Assembly: GCA_007827375.1 (NCBI GenBank)
Contig: VISH01000002.1
Location: 2,877,001-2,941,000 of the forward strand
Length of the DNA stretch: 64,000 nucleotides
Source of the DNA: Alteromonadaceae bacterium 2753L.S.0a.02
Lineage (GTDB): Bacteria; Pseudomonadota; Gammaproteobacteria; Pseudomonadales; Cellvibrionaceae
Reading direction: 5' to 3'
Below the pieces are notes generated by a model. That model was not told where the DNA came from, made no database searches, and saw only the letters and a list, made by a program, of their open reading frames with translations. Positions within the stretch are counted from its first letter, which is position 1, and each line of letters begins with the position of its first letter. Position numbers and translations under genes: made by a program. Shown piece after piece: positions 8,301-18,194 of this stretch.

Positions 8301-9824
8301 TCAGTCGTTGTGGATACCCACCATCGCGGAATCGCTCGCCTGGGCTAATTGACGCTCACGTGCAGCTTGTACCTTGTCATTACGGGAGGCATCGAGCTTG
8401 CCGAAATAGGCTTCATCAACATCTCCAGTTATGTACTTACCGGTGAAAACCGAGCAATCGAATTCCGTGATATCTGGGTTACCTTCAGCAGACGCGGCAA
8501 TAAGGTCTTCGAGATCCTGATAAATTAGCCAGTCCGCCCCAATCTCGGCACACACCTCATCTTCAGTGCGTCCGTGAGCTATGAGCTCCTTGGCACTCGG
8601 CATATCTATGCCGTACACATTGGGGTACTTTACCGGCGGAGCCGCTGAGGCAAAATACACTTTAGCGGCTCCGGCATCGCGAGCCATCAGAATTATCTGT
8701 TCGCAGGTTGTGCCACGTACAATCGAGTCATCAACAAGCAATACATTTTTATCGCGAAATTCCAGGTCGATAACATTGAGTTTTTGACGCACAGATTTCC
8801 TGCGCAATTGTTGCCCCGGCATGATAAATGTGCGGCCAATGTAACGGTTTTTGACCAGCCCTTCGCGGAATTTAACACCCAGGTTCTGGGCAACAGCCTG
8901 GCCGGCAACCCGACTGCTGTCCGGAATCGGGATAACAACGTCGATGTCGTGATCGGGGCGCTCACGCAGAATTTTTTCAGCGAGCTTTTCACCTTGACGC
9001 AGGCGAGCTTTGTACACAGAAACACCATCCATGATGGAGTCAGGACGTGCAAAATACACATGCTCAAAAATACACGGCGCATAATGGGGATTCAGAGCAC
9101 ATTGATGCGTATTGAGCTCGCCCTCCGGCGTAATGAATACGCATTCACCAGGCGCAACATCTCGTACCAACTTAAACCCAAGCACGTCAAGCGCAACGCT
9201 TTCCGAGGCAATCATGTACTCGCGCCCATTTTTGTTATCGCGAAAACCGTATACCAGAGGCCGAATACCATTAGGGTCACGAAATCCGAAGACGCCATAG
9301 TTCGCGATCATGCCGACCACCGCATAGCCACCACGGGCACGATAATGCACGCCGCTTACAGCTTTAAACACATCTTCGGCACCCGGTTTAATTTTGCCCT
9401 GTAACTGCAGCTCATGGGCGAACACATTCAGCAACACTTCAGAATCTGAATCGGTGTTTACGTGTCGTAAATCACCTTTGAACAAATCTTCAGATAGCTG
9501 CTCGGTATTGGTGAGGTTGCCGTTATGGGCCAGAGCGATCCCGTAGGGAGAGTTTACATAGAAAGGCTGTGCCAGCGCCGGCCCGGTGCTACCTGCCGTT
9601 GGGTAGCGCACATGGCCAATGCCCATGTTGCCGACCAGACGCTGCATATGGCGTGTGCGAAAAACATCCTTGACCAAGCCCACGGCTTTCTGCTGAGCAA
9701 ATTTGCCCGCGTGACAGGTCATAATACCGGCGGCATCTTGACCGCGATGTTGAAGCATGGTTAATGCATCGTACAAAGACAAGTTCACATCGGCTTTACC
9801 GACGATTCCAACAATACCGCACAT
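8301..9824 (-). CDS. purF: Amidophosphoribosyltransferase PurF
   Basis: First committed step of purine synthesis: PRPP plus glutamine gives phosphoribosylamine. 507 residues, normal length. It starts MCGIVGIVG, so Cys2 becomes the N-terminal nucleophile of the glutamine amidotransferase domain (residues 2 to about 230). The C-terminal phosphoribosyltransferase domain shows the PRPP loop VLLVDDSIVRGTTCEQI near residue 365 and GIDMPSAKELIAHGRT. It follows cvpA by 20 bases and precedes metZ, the usual cvpA-purF-metZ order. No PurR-like box is evident in the nearest gaps. Confidence 0.97.
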   Translation of the reverse strand: MCGIVGIVGKADVNLSLYDALTMLQHRGQDAAGIMTCHAGKFAQQKAVGLVKDVFRTRHMQRLVGNMGIGHVRYPTAGSTGPALAQPFYVNSPYGIALAHNGNLTNTEQLSEDLFKGDLRHVNTDSDSEVLLNVFAHELQLQGKIKPGAEDVFKAVSGVHYRARGGYAVVGMIANYGVFGFRDPNGIRPLVYGFRDNKNGREYMIASESVALDVLGFKLVRDVAPGECVFITPEGELNTHQCALNPHYAPCIFEHVYFARPDSIMDGVSVYKARLRQGEKLAEKILRERPDHDIDVVIPIPDSSRVAGQAVAQNLGVKFREGLVKNRYIGRTFIMPGQQLRRKSVRQKLNVIDLEFRDKNVLLVDDSIVRGTTCEQIILMARDAGAAKVYFASAAPPVKYPNVYGIDMPSAKELIAHGRTEDEVCAEIGADWLIYQDLEDLIAASAEGNPDITEFDCSVFTGKYITGDVDEAYFGKLDASRNDKVQAARERQLAQASDSAMVGIHND

Positions 9825-9844
9825 AGTTAAACCTTAAGTACGCC

Positions 9845-10342
9845 TCAGTTTAATAAACGACTCACCGCCGACGTTAATTCGCTTGCGGCTGCTCGACACC
9901 AGTCTTCAAATTGCATAAAGGACGGAATCAAGGCTGATTCTTTCCACCACGTATCCTGATCGATGGGCACTATGCCAGGAACAATCAGAATTATCGCCAT
10001 AACCACAATAAAGCCGCGCACAAGACCAAAAATCATACCGAAGAGACGGTCGGTGCCCGAAAGCCCGGTCATGCGAACCAGTTCGCCAATCAGGTAATTC
10101 ACCATGGCACCCACTACTAATGTGGCTGCGAACAAAATCGCAAAAGCCGCCATATCACGTACCGAAGGCGTTTCTATGTGTGCAACCAATAAAGAGGATA
10201 GTTGATCTCTGAAAGTCATGGCGACGAAGAATGCCAAGACCCAATTTGCCATGGACAGTGCTTCTTTGACGAACCCGCGCTTTAAACTGATGAGACTGGA
10301 AACCACCAGTATCGCGAGAATGACCCCGTCTGCCCAATTCAT
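9845..10342 (-). CDS. cvpA: CvpA family membrane protein
   Basis: A 165-residue inner-membrane protein with four predicted helices and the family opening MNWADGVILAILVVSSLISL followed by KRGFVKEALS. CvpA was named for colicin V production and is linked to envelope homeostasis; its activity is not known. It comes directly before purF, as in most gammaproteobacteria, and probably shares its transcript. The 219-base gap upstream separates it from a divergently oriented response regulator, so a cvpA-purF-metZ promoter should lie there. Confidence 0.93.
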   Translation of the reverse strand: MNWADGVILAILVVSSLISLKRGFVKEALSMANWVLAFFVAMTFRDQLSSLLVAHIETPSVRDMAAFAILFAATLVVGAMVNYLIGELVRMTGLSGTDRLFGMIFGLVRGFIVVMAIILIVPGIVPIDQDTWWKESALIPSFMQFEDWCRAAASELTSAVSRLLN

Positions 10343-10561
10343 AACCCGGCGCGCCTGACTGCGTAAAAATGAAGCCGCAATTCTATCAGAGCGGCAGACT
10401 AATCCGGAATAGCAGTTGGCATAAGATTACATGTTTTTATAGCCGACACCCTCTCACTCTGCGGGATTGATCTACACTTAAAGAATCTCTGAATACACGG
10501 TGATATCTCTGTAAGGGGCGAAACACAAGAAAGTCCCTGTTTAAGCGTTGCCGGGCTGGGC

Positions 10562-12214
10562 ATGAAGCAGATTGAAATCATAAAAACCTATAGCCAAAAG
10601 CGTTGCCTTGTTGTGGACGACGTTCCAGATGTGCGCGCCTCGCTAAAGCGCATATTGGTGGATTTCGGTTCATCTGAGGTGGACACCGCAGGCAATGCCG
10701 AAGAAGCAATTGATTTGTGTCAGCGCCAGAATTACGACATCGTGCTTTCTGACTACAATCTTGGCCCGGGCAAAAATGGTCAGCAGCTCCTCGAAGAACT
10801 GCGTTTTCATGGCCTTTTAAAAAATACTGCGCTCTATGTGATGATCACCGCCGAGAGCAACAGCCAATATGTACTGCATGCCCTGGAGTACCAGCCCGAC
10901 GATTATCTGAACAAACCGATCAACCGCGACGGTTTAAGGCCCAGATTAGATGCCGCGTTATTAAAAAACGAAGCCTTGCTACCCGCAAAAAAGGCGCTTG
11001 ATAATAAAAAACCTCAGCAGTCCATTAAAGCCTGTCGCAAATTACTGGCAGAAAACAATCGTTACGCCAACGATGCGCGCAAAATGCTTGGTGATTTGCT
11101 GCTGGCAGAAAATGCCTTCGAGGAGGCTTTGGGAGTTTTCAATCAAATTCCAGAGCAACGCCAGCCAGTGTGGGCCTGTTTGGGTGTTGCACAAGCCAAA
11201 GTGGGATTACAGCATTTCGACGAAGCTGAAGCCTTGTTATTACAACTGATCAACGAAAATGCACTGTGTGTGGAAGCCCATGATCTCCTCGCGAAAATTT
11301 ACGAGTCGCAAAATAAACATGAGCAAGCCCAGCAGGTCATTACCAGCGCACTGAAAATTTCACCCCGCTCTACCGACCGGCAACGGGAAATGGGGCGAAT
11401 CAGCCAGCATGTTGGCGATGAAGTGGCAGCGGCTCATGCTTACCGCTATGCCGTAAAACACAGCAAAAACAGTTGTCACGAACAGCCCGAAGATTACCTT
11501 AATCTCGCCCAAAGCCTCACCAATATGGCGCGCCAAAACGATGCCAGTAACAAACTTGCCCAGGAAGCCCTTGAAGCCTTAAAGGCTGTCGATAAAAAAT
11601 TTGGTACGCAACCTGTGGTCGCTATGCGTGGCAAGCTTGTGGAAGCCGATTTGTACCAAGTTAAGGCCATGCCCGAAAAAGCCCAGGCCGCCACCGCTGT
11701 TGCATTGGATATCCACGCATCGATGAAATTTAGTGCCATTGAAAATACACCAGCGGATTTATGCATCGACTGTGCTCGAGCCTTTATGGCGTTAGGCAAG
11801 TATGACGAAGGCGAAGCGCTGTTACAGGAATTGGCGCGTGTCAATCAGGACCCTACTATCGCGACGCAAATCGATAAATTGTTGCGTGAGCCTCTCACTA
11901 AGGAAGGCATCCAGTATGCCGCGAAACTCAACAAACAGGGTATCCAGTATTATCAAAAACAAGACTTCCCAACCGCCATACGCGCCTTTGAAGACGTGTT
12001 AAGAGAGCTTCCCAACCATATTGGTCTCAACCTCAACCTCATTCAAGCCATTGTGAGCAAATGCAAAGAGGGCGAAATCAGTGATGACGAAGTGGCGGCT
12101 GTCGCTTGCAGCTTTCAGCGCATCGGCCGCATAGAATCAAACTCGAGTTATCACGAACGCTACAGTTACTTGAGGCGCCATTACGAGAAACTTATCCAAG
12201 ATTCGCAACCCTAA
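10562..12214 (+). CDS. Response regulator with receiver domain and TPR repeats
   Basis: A 550-residue protein. A receiver domain spans about residues 14-130, with acidic pocket VVDDVPD, phosphoacceptor Asp in IVLSDYNLGPGKNG and the conserved Lys in YLNKPI. From about residue 140 to the end there are helical TPR-like repeats (such as AFEEALGVFNQIPEQRQPVW and HEQAQQVITSALKISPR). No DNA-binding or enzymatic output domain is seen, so output is probably by protein-protein contact. No histidine kinase lies nearby. It is on the opposite strand to all its neighbours except the permease that follows by 70 bases, and the pair splits the dedD-cvpA neighbourhood. The start has only a weak ribosome site. 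Confidence 0.88.
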   Translation: MKQIEIIKTYSQKRCLVVDDVPDVRASLKRILVDFGSSEVDTAGNAEEAIDLCQRQNYDIVLSDYNLGPGKNGQQLLEELRFHGLLKNTALYVMITAESNSQYVLHALEYQPDDYLNKPINRDGLRPRLDAALLKNEALLPAKKALDNKKPQQSIKACRKLLAENNRYANDARKMLGDLLLAENAFEEALGVFNQIPEQRQPVWACLGVAQAKVGLQHFDEAEALLLQLINENALCVEAHDLLAKIYESQNKHEQAQQVITSALKISPRSTDRQREMGRISQHVGDEVAAAHAYRYAVKHSKNSCHEQPEDYLNLAQSLTNMARQNDASNKLAQEALEALKAVDKKFGTQPVVAMRGKLVEADLYQVKAMPEKAQAATAVALDIHASMKFSAIENTPADLCIDCARAFMALGKYDEGEALLQELARVNQDPTIATQIDKLLREPLTKEGIQYAAKLNKQGIQYYQKQDFPTAIRAFEDVLRELPNHIGLNLNLIQAIVSKCKEGEISDDEVAAVACSFQRIGRIESNSSYHERYSYLRRHYEKLIQDSQP

Positions 12215-12284
12215 GTTGCTGCTCTGCAAGCGCCGCCGTTTGCGGTAGAATTCCCGCCCTTTTGTTCAATTTTCCGGATACGCG

Positions 12285-13298
12285 TTGAAAGCCAAACCGT
12301 CTTCACCTTTCGTTCGCATGGCCACTCTTTGCGGTTACACAGTCGCTTTGCTTATCTACAGCCTGCTTTTCCGGGAACACCTTGCCGTTTCGTGGCAATA
12401 CCCCGAATTTCTTATCGCCCCCATAATGGCACTGGGCTCATTTGTTGCTGGTTCAACCTTTCTGGGTGGTGGTGCGGTGGCTTTCCCGGCTCTCACAAAA
12501 ATTTTAAATACCGACCCCAGTACAGCAAAAACGTTTTCACTTGCCATTCAAAGTGTGGGAATGACGTCCGCTTCGTTATACATCGTAATGCGGGTAAAAA
12601 ATATTCCCTGGCGGTTCTTTATGTGGTATCTGCCAGCTGCTTTTGTTGGCCTGTTTGGCTCACTTCTTGTGTTGGAGCAATACCTGGCCGCAAGTGATTT
12701 GCGCATCGGTTTTACACTGTTTTTACTTATTTTCTTACTGGTGTATTTGTGGGCCTTCGGTGACAAAGCCACGCATTATACTGATCTGGCAAAATTCTCC
12801 AGAATCGATAAGCAACTGATTGTTAAAGCAGGCCTCATTGGTGGTGTCGTGTCGGGTTTGCTGGGCTCAGGCGCCGATCTGGTGGGTTTTTGCCTGTTGG
12901 CACTGTATTTCCGCCTGGATTTAAAACTGGCAACCCAGTGTTCGGTGATTCTCATGGCGAGCTGCGCCCTCGTTGGAACTTTTTTTCAGGGCGTGGTTTT
13001 TGGGGAAGTTACCGCAGATGTGCTGCAGCTCTGGTATATCGCTGCGCCGGTGGTATTAATTGGTGCTCCTATAGGGGCTTTTTTTTGCAGAAGGGTGACT
13101 TCGCGGAGCCTTCTTGTTTTTATTTGTTGTATTGTTGCGAGCGAGCTGATTTCTACGCTTTTCCTAGTACCAATCGCCCGGGAACGATTGATCTATTATG
13201 CCGTTCTGGCTGTGCTTAGCATACTAATGTTGGTAAGCCTTCATAAAAACAGTCGACATAAAACCCATGTTGGCCAACACCCAACGCAATTCAATTAG
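12285..13298 (+). CDS. TauE/SafE family permease
   Basis: A 337-residue inner-membrane protein with about eight to nine helices and the glycine-rich repeats of the TauE/SafE family (GSFVAGSTFLGGGAVAFPAL near residues 45-65; GLIGGVVSGLLGSGADLVGF near residue 190). The family exports or imports small sulfur-containing or organic anions; the substrate here is unknown. Two starts are possible: TTG at 12285 and ATG at 12318. Neither has a good ribosome site, and the first gives a longer cytoplasmic N-terminus. It lies 70 bases after the response regulator and converges on dedD. Confidence 0.85.
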   Translation: MKAKPSSPFVRMATLCGYTVALLIYSLLFREHLAVSWQYPEFLIAPIMALGSFVAGSTFLGGGAVAFPALTKILNTDPSTAKTFSLAIQSVGMTSASLYIVMRVKNIPWRFFMWYLPAAFVGLFGSLLVLEQYLAASDLRIGFTLFLLIFLLVYLWAFGDKATHYTDLAKFSRIDKQLIVKAGLIGGVVSGLLGSGADLVGFCLLALYFRLDLKLATQCSVILMASCALVGTFFQGVVFGEVTADVLQLWYIAAPVVLIGAPIGAFFCRRVTSRSLLVFICCIVASELISTLFLVPIARERLIYYAVLAVLSILMLVSLHKNSRHKTHVGQHPTQFN

Positions 13299-13361
13299 TG
13301 GTTTGATCAGAAAATGCATGACACCCCGTACAACCCTTTCAAACAGGGATTAACACGCCGC

Positions 13362-13880
13362 TTACGGCTCAAATTTTAACAATATGGTTGAGAGGCTGTA
13401 TTTCTTTTCGATGGATTGTTGAATTTTCTCTAGCTTGGACTTATCGAGGTTTGGCCCGATAAACAAACGCCGTAATTTTCCTCGTTCAGTTTTTACGTCG
13501 CGGATATAAGCGCTGTAACCGTCGGCAATGAGTTTGTCGCGCATTTTTTCGGCATGCCCCTCAAAGCGGTAACTGGCCACCTGTATCACCCAACTGTTGG
13601 GCACTCCTTTAGTATCCAATACCGGCTCATCCCCCACTGTAGCAACATCTTTATCTTTGTCGGGCAAAAACATAGTATCGGGTGGTGCCGCCCTCTCCTC
13701 CACAGGTTTTTCGATGGGTGCTTGAATATCTACAGTTTCGATATGTGGTGCCAGAGGAATTTGTGTTTTACGATTAACGGGTTCGATACGCTCACGATCG
13801 AAGATTAAGGGAAGTAACACGACCCCAACTGCCACCAATACAAATGCACCAATAATGCGTTGTTTTAATCCGTCGTCCAC
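13362..13880 (-). CDS. dedD: SPOR domain protein DedD-like
   Basis: A 172-residue single-pass inner-membrane protein: short cytoplasmic start, helix at about residues 8-25 (IIGAFVLVAVGVVLLPLIF), a proline-rich linker, and a C-terminal SPOR domain (residues 93-170, beginning SWVIQVASYRFEGHAEKMRD). SPOR domains bind denuded peptidoglycan at the septum, and DedD supports cell constriction. Its place after accD-folC is conserved in gammaproteobacteria. It starts three bases after the folC stop, so the two are surely co-transcribed. Normally cvpA follows; here two opposite-strand genes intervene. Confidence 0.92.
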   Translation of the reverse strand: MDDGLKQRIIGAFVLVAVGVVLLPLIFDRERIEPVNRKTQIPLAPHIETVDIQAPIEKPVEERAAPPDTMFLPDKDKDVATVGDEPVLDTKGVPNSWVIQVASYRFEGHAEKMRDKLIADGYSAYIRDVKTERGKLRRLFIGPNLDKSKLEKIQQSIEKKYSLSTILLKFEP

Positions 13881-13883
13881 GAT

Positions 13884-15173
13884 TTACCCCTGATTTATGT
13901 ATCGTAAAACCTGCTCAATGGTATAAAAAGAGCCAAATGCCACCAGCAGGTTTTCGGAATTATTTACAATGGGTGCATTCATCTCTGGCACCTCGCCAAG
14001 GTCGGTAATTATTTTAATATTTTTCTCCGATACTCCGAGACGTTCCAAACAGTCTGCTATCACTATAGGCTCGGCCGCTCGAGGGTTATTTTTTAGCGGC
14101 AACAAATACCAACTCGATATTGGCGATACCAAGGGTTTCAGAGCGGCAAAAATATCTTTATCGGCCATCATGGCAACAATAGCACTGATCGGCGGGCAAG
14201 GTTTTTTTCGAGAAATGTTTTTCGCAAGCAATGCTGTGGCGGCGGGGTTGTGGGCAACATCCAAAAGCAAAGAATTTCCGTTTGGCAGTTGGATTGTTTG
14301 CAGTCTGCCACATAATTTCAAGTTTTCAATTTGCGTTGCTGTGTTGGCAGCGCTGCAGTTTATACCGAGCAATGCGCCCGCCTGAAGGGCTGCCGCAACA
14401 CTGGCTAAGGGTAAGTCGCAACGGTTTACAGTAAGTTCACCACCCCGCCATCGGAAAATAAGATTGTGCTCGTTACGTGCTGCATCAAATGCTTCGCCCA
14501 AATAAAGCGTGCTATTGGGTAATCGCTCACGTAGATTCGCAGGCGGGTTTTTATCCGCGACAATAACCGTTGCCCCATCCCGCACGATACCGGCTTTTTC
14601 AATCGCGATTTCTTCACGGGTGTTCCCCAACCAAGCTTGGTGATCCAGTGCGATTGAAGTAATTACAGCAATATCCGGATGGAGCACATTAACAGCATCA
14701 AGTCGCCCACCCATACCAACTTCCAACAACCAGAAATCCAAATCACTTTGTAAAAAAATGAGAAAGGCTGCAAGCGTACCGAATTCGAAATAGGTAAGCG
14801 AGATATCCGCGCGAGCTGCTTCAATTTTTTTAAAGGCAATGATAATTTCTTCATCACTGGCGTTGTTACCAGCAATACGAATGCGTTCGTTGTAACGCAA
14901 CAAATGGGGCGACGTATACGCACCGACGCGAGCACCCTGGCCGCGGAGTAACTGCTCTGTGGCAGCGACAAAACTGCCTTTGCCATTGGTTCCCGCAACC
15001 GTGATAATTTTTGGATACTTCTTATTGTCCGGTGTGGCACGCGCGATCATCAGCGAATCGAGTTGCAACGCCCTCGCTACGCGGGCCACTCTATCCAGTC
15101 CGAGTTCAATTTCGGTGGGGTGCAGGGTTTCCAGCCAGGCAAGCCATGCGTCGAGCGTTTCAAATCGTTGCAT
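13884..15173 (-). CDS. folC: Bifunctional dihydrofolate synthase/folylpolyglutamate synthase FolC
   Basis: Adds glutamate to dihydropteroate and then to folates. 429 residues, normal for the family. The Mur-ligase-type P-loop is TVAGTNGKGSFVAATE (about residues 57-72), followed by GAYTSPHLLRYNERI and the metal/ATP site region LLEVGMGGRLDAVN. The C-terminal domain contains LLLDVAHNPAATALLA. It lies between accD (37-base gap) and dedD (three-base gap) on one strand, the classical arrangement. Confidence 0.96.
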   Translation of the reverse strand: MQRFETLDAWLAWLETLHPTEIELGLDRVARVARALQLDSLMIARATPDNKKYPKIITVAGTNGKGSFVAATEQLLRGQGARVGAYTSPHLLRYNERIRIAGNNASDEEIIIAFKKIEAARADISLTYFEFGTLAAFLIFLQSDLDFWLLEVGMGGRLDAVNVLHPDIAVITSIALDHQAWLGNTREEIAIEKAGIVRDGATVIVADKNPPANLRERLPNSTLYLGEAFDAARNEHNLIFRWRGGELTVNRCDLPLASVAAALQAGALLGINCSAANTATQIENLKLCGRLQTIQLPNGNSLLLDVAHNPAATALLAKNISRKKPCPPISAIVAMMADKDIFAALKPLVSPISSWYLLPLKNNPRAAEPIVIADCLERLGVSEKNIKIITDLGEVPEMNAPIVNNSENLLVAFGSFYTIEQVLRYINQG

Positions 15174-15210
15174 GGCTATATCTGAAAATTATCGGATCTC
15201 GAACAGCTCA

Positions 15211-16080
15211 TTAAGCCGCTGGTTGGTGGGTAAGCTTGGCCAATATTGAAGCAACGCGGTCACGCATGTCTTTGCGGGGGATTATTAAATCGATCGCACC
15301 ATGCTCCAATAAAAACTCACTGCGCTGAAATCCTTTCGGAAGTTTTTGACGAATGGTTTGCTCAATAATTGCCGGACCGGCAAATCCGGCACGCGCGCCA
15401 GGCTCTGCGGCGTTGATGTCACCCAACAACGCCAAACTCGCTGAAACACCACCGTATACCGGGTCAGTCATAATCGAAATGAAAGGCGTGCCCTGCATCT
15501 TGAGGCGTTCTACAACCGCACTGGTTTTTGCCATTTGCATCAGCGAAATCAACGCCTCCTGCATACGCGCACCCCCCGTTGCAGAAAAGCACACGTAGGG
15601 AATATTTTCTTCCAAAGCCACCTGCGCGGCACGGGTAAACTTTTCGCCTACCGCATACCCCATTGAACCACCGTGAAAGGCAAATTCGAAGGCACTTGCC
15701 ACGATGGGCATACTCTTCAGAGTGCCACGCATTGCGATGATGGCATCTTTCTCTCCGGTGCTTTTCTGAGCGGTGGTGAGCCGATCTTTATATTTTTTTA
15801 TGTCTTTAAATTTCAGGCGATCGATGGGTAGTACATCCGTCGCCAATTCTTCCCTTCCCTCCTCATCGAGAAAAACATCGAGGCGACGCCGAGCTCCAAT
15901 ACGCATGTGGTGATCGCATTTCGGGCAAACATCGAGGTTTTTTTCTAGTTCAGGGCGGTACAACACCGCAGCACAGCGGGTGCACTTTTTCCAAAGGCCT
16001 TCGGGAACTTTACTTCCACCGCGCGCGGCCTGATTGGAGGAACGTATACTACTGGGTACAATTTTTTCTAACCAACTCAT
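15211..16080 (-). CDS. accD: Acetyl-CoA carboxylase carboxyltransferase beta subunit AccD
   Basis: Transfers the carboxyl group from carboxybiotin to acetyl-CoA, with AccA, in the first step of fatty-acid synthesis. 289 residues. The N-terminal four-cysteine zinc ribbon is visible (KKCTRCAAVLYR, then LDVCPKCDHHMRIGAR), and the crotonase-fold body includes FSATGGARMQEALISLMQMA and DPVYGGVSASLALLGD. It follows trpA by 46 bases on the same strand, so the tryptophan genes and fatty-acid synthesis may share transcription. Confidence 0.97.
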   Translation of the reverse strand: MSWLEKIVPSSIRSSNQAARGGSKVPEGLWKKCTRCAAVLYRPELEKNLDVCPKCDHHMRIGARRRLDVFLDEEGREELATDVLPIDRLKFKDIKKYKDRLTTAQKSTGEKDAIIAMRGTLKSMPIVASAFEFAFHGGSMGYAVGEKFTRAAQVALEENIPYVCFSATGGARMQEALISLMQMAKTSAVVERLKMQGTPFISIMTDPVYGGVSASLALLGDINAAEPGARAGFAGPAIIEQTIRQKLPKGFQRSEFLLEHGAIDLIIPRKDMRDRVASILAKLTHQPAA

Positions 16081-16126
16081 AAGCTGTCTCTTCTGTCACT
16101 GATTAGCTACTTGATTGCGAGTTTTC

Positions 16127-16942
16127 TTAACCCGCCAGCTCGTCTAAACCTTCACGAATAGGTTGTGTAAGGGACTTTAAGCTTGCACAGATCTCGGCCG
16201 GGTCAGCATCTTTATTACTTCCCATGGCATCGACAAACAAACTTCCAACAACGACACCCTCCGAAACTGCGCCAACAGCTTTGGCCGACTGTTTGTCTTT
16301 AATGCCAAAACCCACCAGTAGAGGCAAAGTGGTATGTTTTCGGATCTGTGCCAGTTTTTGCTCTACCGATTGAGTGTCCAGATGGCCCGCGCCAGTTACA
16401 CCTTTTAAGGACACATAGTAAATAAAACCGCCGGCGAGATGTGTGATACTTGCGATGCGTTCATCCACCGTCGTAGGAGCGATCAGAAATATCGCCTCCA
16501 TGCCTTTTGCTTGCAACGCTTCCTGTAACTGCGCAGCTTCTTCGGGGGGAAGATCAACCGTTAGCACACCATCGACACCTGCGGCACTGGCTGACTTGGC
16601 CAGGCTTTCATATCCCATGCGCTCAACTGGGTTGGCATACCCCATAAGCACCACGGGTGTTTTAGGGTCGGTTTTGCGAAATTCTGCGACCAATGCAATA
16701 GCACTGGTTAGGCTGGCGCCGTTTTCCAGGGCCCGCTCGTGACCACGTTGAATCACCGGACCTTCCGCCATTGGGTCGGAAAAAGGTACCCCTAACTCGA
16801 TAATATCAGCACCGGCTTCCACCAGCGCGTGCATCGCCGGCAGGGTAGTCTCGGTTTTCGGATCGCCGTGTACAATGTAAGTTACCAGGGCTTTTTTACC
16901 GCTGGACTGCAACGCGTCCAAGGTTTGCGTAATTCTGTTCAA
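16127..16942 (-). CDS. trpA: Tryptophan synthase alpha chain TrpA
   Basis: Cleaves indole-3-glycerol phosphate to indole, which channels to TrpB. The catalytic residues are visible: Glu in ADIIELGVPFSDPMAEGPV and Asp in GVDGVLTVDLPPEE. The open frame extends 40 codons further upstream into trpB, but that extension is not TrpA-like. A TTG at 16942 preceded by an AAGAGAG ribosome site gives 271 residues, close to the usual 268, and begins (M)NRITQTLDALQ, as TrpA proteins do. Distance to the trpB stop is then 34 bases. The start is inferred; the family is certain. Confidence 0.95.
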   Translation of the reverse strand: MNRITQTLDALQSSGKKALVTYIVHGDPKTETTLPAMHALVEAGADIIELGVPFSDPMAEGPVIQRGHERALENGASLTSAIALVAEFRKTDPKTPVVLMGYANPVERMGYESLAKSASAAGVDGVLTVDLPPEEAAQLQEALQAKGMEAIFLIAPTTVDERIASITHLAGGFIYYVSLKGVTGAGHLDTQSVEQKLAQIRKHTTLPLLVGFGIKDKQSAKAVGAVSEGVVVGSLFVDAMGSNKDADPAEICASLKSLTQPIREGLDELAG

Positions 16943-16976
16943 GCTCGTCTCTCTTAAATTTTTATTGGGATCGCAC

Positions 16977-18194
16977 TTAGATTTCAATGCCGTCAATCTT
17001 GGCAACGGTGAGAATGTCTTTATCTCCGCGCCCTGACAGATTAACAACGATGACTTGGTCACCCGCCATCGTAGGCGCTAATTTCTCTGCGTATGCCACC
17101 GCGTGGCTGGACTCTAGCGCCGGCATAATCCCTTCAATTTTTGTCAGGCGGCGAAATGCATTCATGGCTTCATCGTCGTTAATGGCGACATAATCGACAC
17201 GCCCAATATCTTTCAACCAACTGTGCTCTGGTCCCACACCGGGGTAATCGAGTCCAGCTGAGACTGAATGCGTTTCGATAATCTGGCCGTTTTCATCTTC
17301 CATTAAGTAAGTGCGGTTACCATGCAATACACCGGGGATGCCGTGATTGAGTGGCGCGGCGTGCTTACCGGTATCCAGGCCAAAGCCCCCGGCTTCCACG
17401 CCGTACATTTTCACCGTTTCGTCTTCCAAAAATGGATGAAATAATCCAATGGCATTAGAACCACCACCAACACAGGCAACCAGCGCATCAGGCAGTTTGC
17501 CGGTCATCCCGAGACATTGGTTTCGCGCCTCTCGGCCAATAACGCACTGAAAATCGCGGACCAATTGTGGATAAGGGTGGGGACCTGCGACAGTACCAAT
17601 AATGTAAAAGGTATCGTCTACATTGGTTACCCAATCACGCATCGCTTCATTCATAGCATCTTTGAGTGTTTTCGAGCCAGAAGTTACCGGGATAACCGTG
17701 GCACCCAATAGCTTCATGCGGTAAACATTGAGGGCTTGCCGTTGAACGTCTTCCGCCCCCATGTACACAACGCATTCAAGGCCGAGGCGCGCAGCCACAG
17801 TTGCAGTTGCAACACCATGCTGCCCCGCCCCAGTTTCGGCGATAACACGCGGCTTGCCCGTGTGTTTTGCCAATAAGGCCTGCCCGATAGTGTTATTCAC
17901 TTTGTGGGCGCCGGTGTGGTTGAGATCTTCCCGTTTCAGGTAAATTTGCGCCCCACCCAGTTCGCGAGACAAACGTTCTGCGTGATACAAAGGTGACGGT
18001 CGTCCTACATAGTGGGCAAGATCACGATCGAATTCTTCTTGGAAACCTGGGTCCGATTTCGCTCGTGTGTAAATTTCCTGCAGCTCATCCAGCGCGTGCA
18101 TCAAGGTTTCTGATACGAACCTTCCGCCATAAATTCCGAAGTGCCCCCGCTCATCGGGCATGGCAGCGTAATCAATATTATGTGTGTTACTCAC
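16977..18194 (-). CDS. trpB: Tryptophan synthase beta chain TrpB
   Basis: PLP enzyme joining indole and serine to make tryptophan. 405 residues. The PLP lysine lies in NHTGAHKVNNTIGQALLA (near residue 98), the phosphate-binding loop is CVGGGSNAIGLFHPF, and the catalytic Glu region is VIAETGAGQHGVATATVAA. The start ATG lies inside the end of trpF (8-base overlap), pointing to translational coupling. In Pseudomonas trpBA sits elsewhere with trpI; here it is placed between trpF and accD. Confidence 0.98.
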   Translation of the reverse strand: MSNTHNIDYAAMPDERGHFGIYGGRFVSETLMHALDELQEIYTRAKSDPGFQEEFDRDLAHYVGRPSPLYHAERLSRELGGAQIYLKREDLNHTGAHKVNNTIGQALLAKHTGKPRVIAETGAGQHGVATATVAARLGLECVVYMGAEDVQRQALNVYRMKLLGATVIPVTSGSKTLKDAMNEAMRDWVTNVDDTFYIIGTVAGPHPYPQLVRDFQCVIGREARNQCLGMTGKLPDALVACVGGGSNAIGLFHPFLEDETVKMYGVEAGGFGLDTGKHAAPLNHGIPGVLHGNRTYLMEDENGQIIETHSVSAGLDYPGVGPEHSWLKDIGRVDYVAINDDEAMNAFRRLTKIEGIMPALESSHAVAYAEKLAPTMAGDQVIVVNLSGRGDKDILTVAKIDGIEI

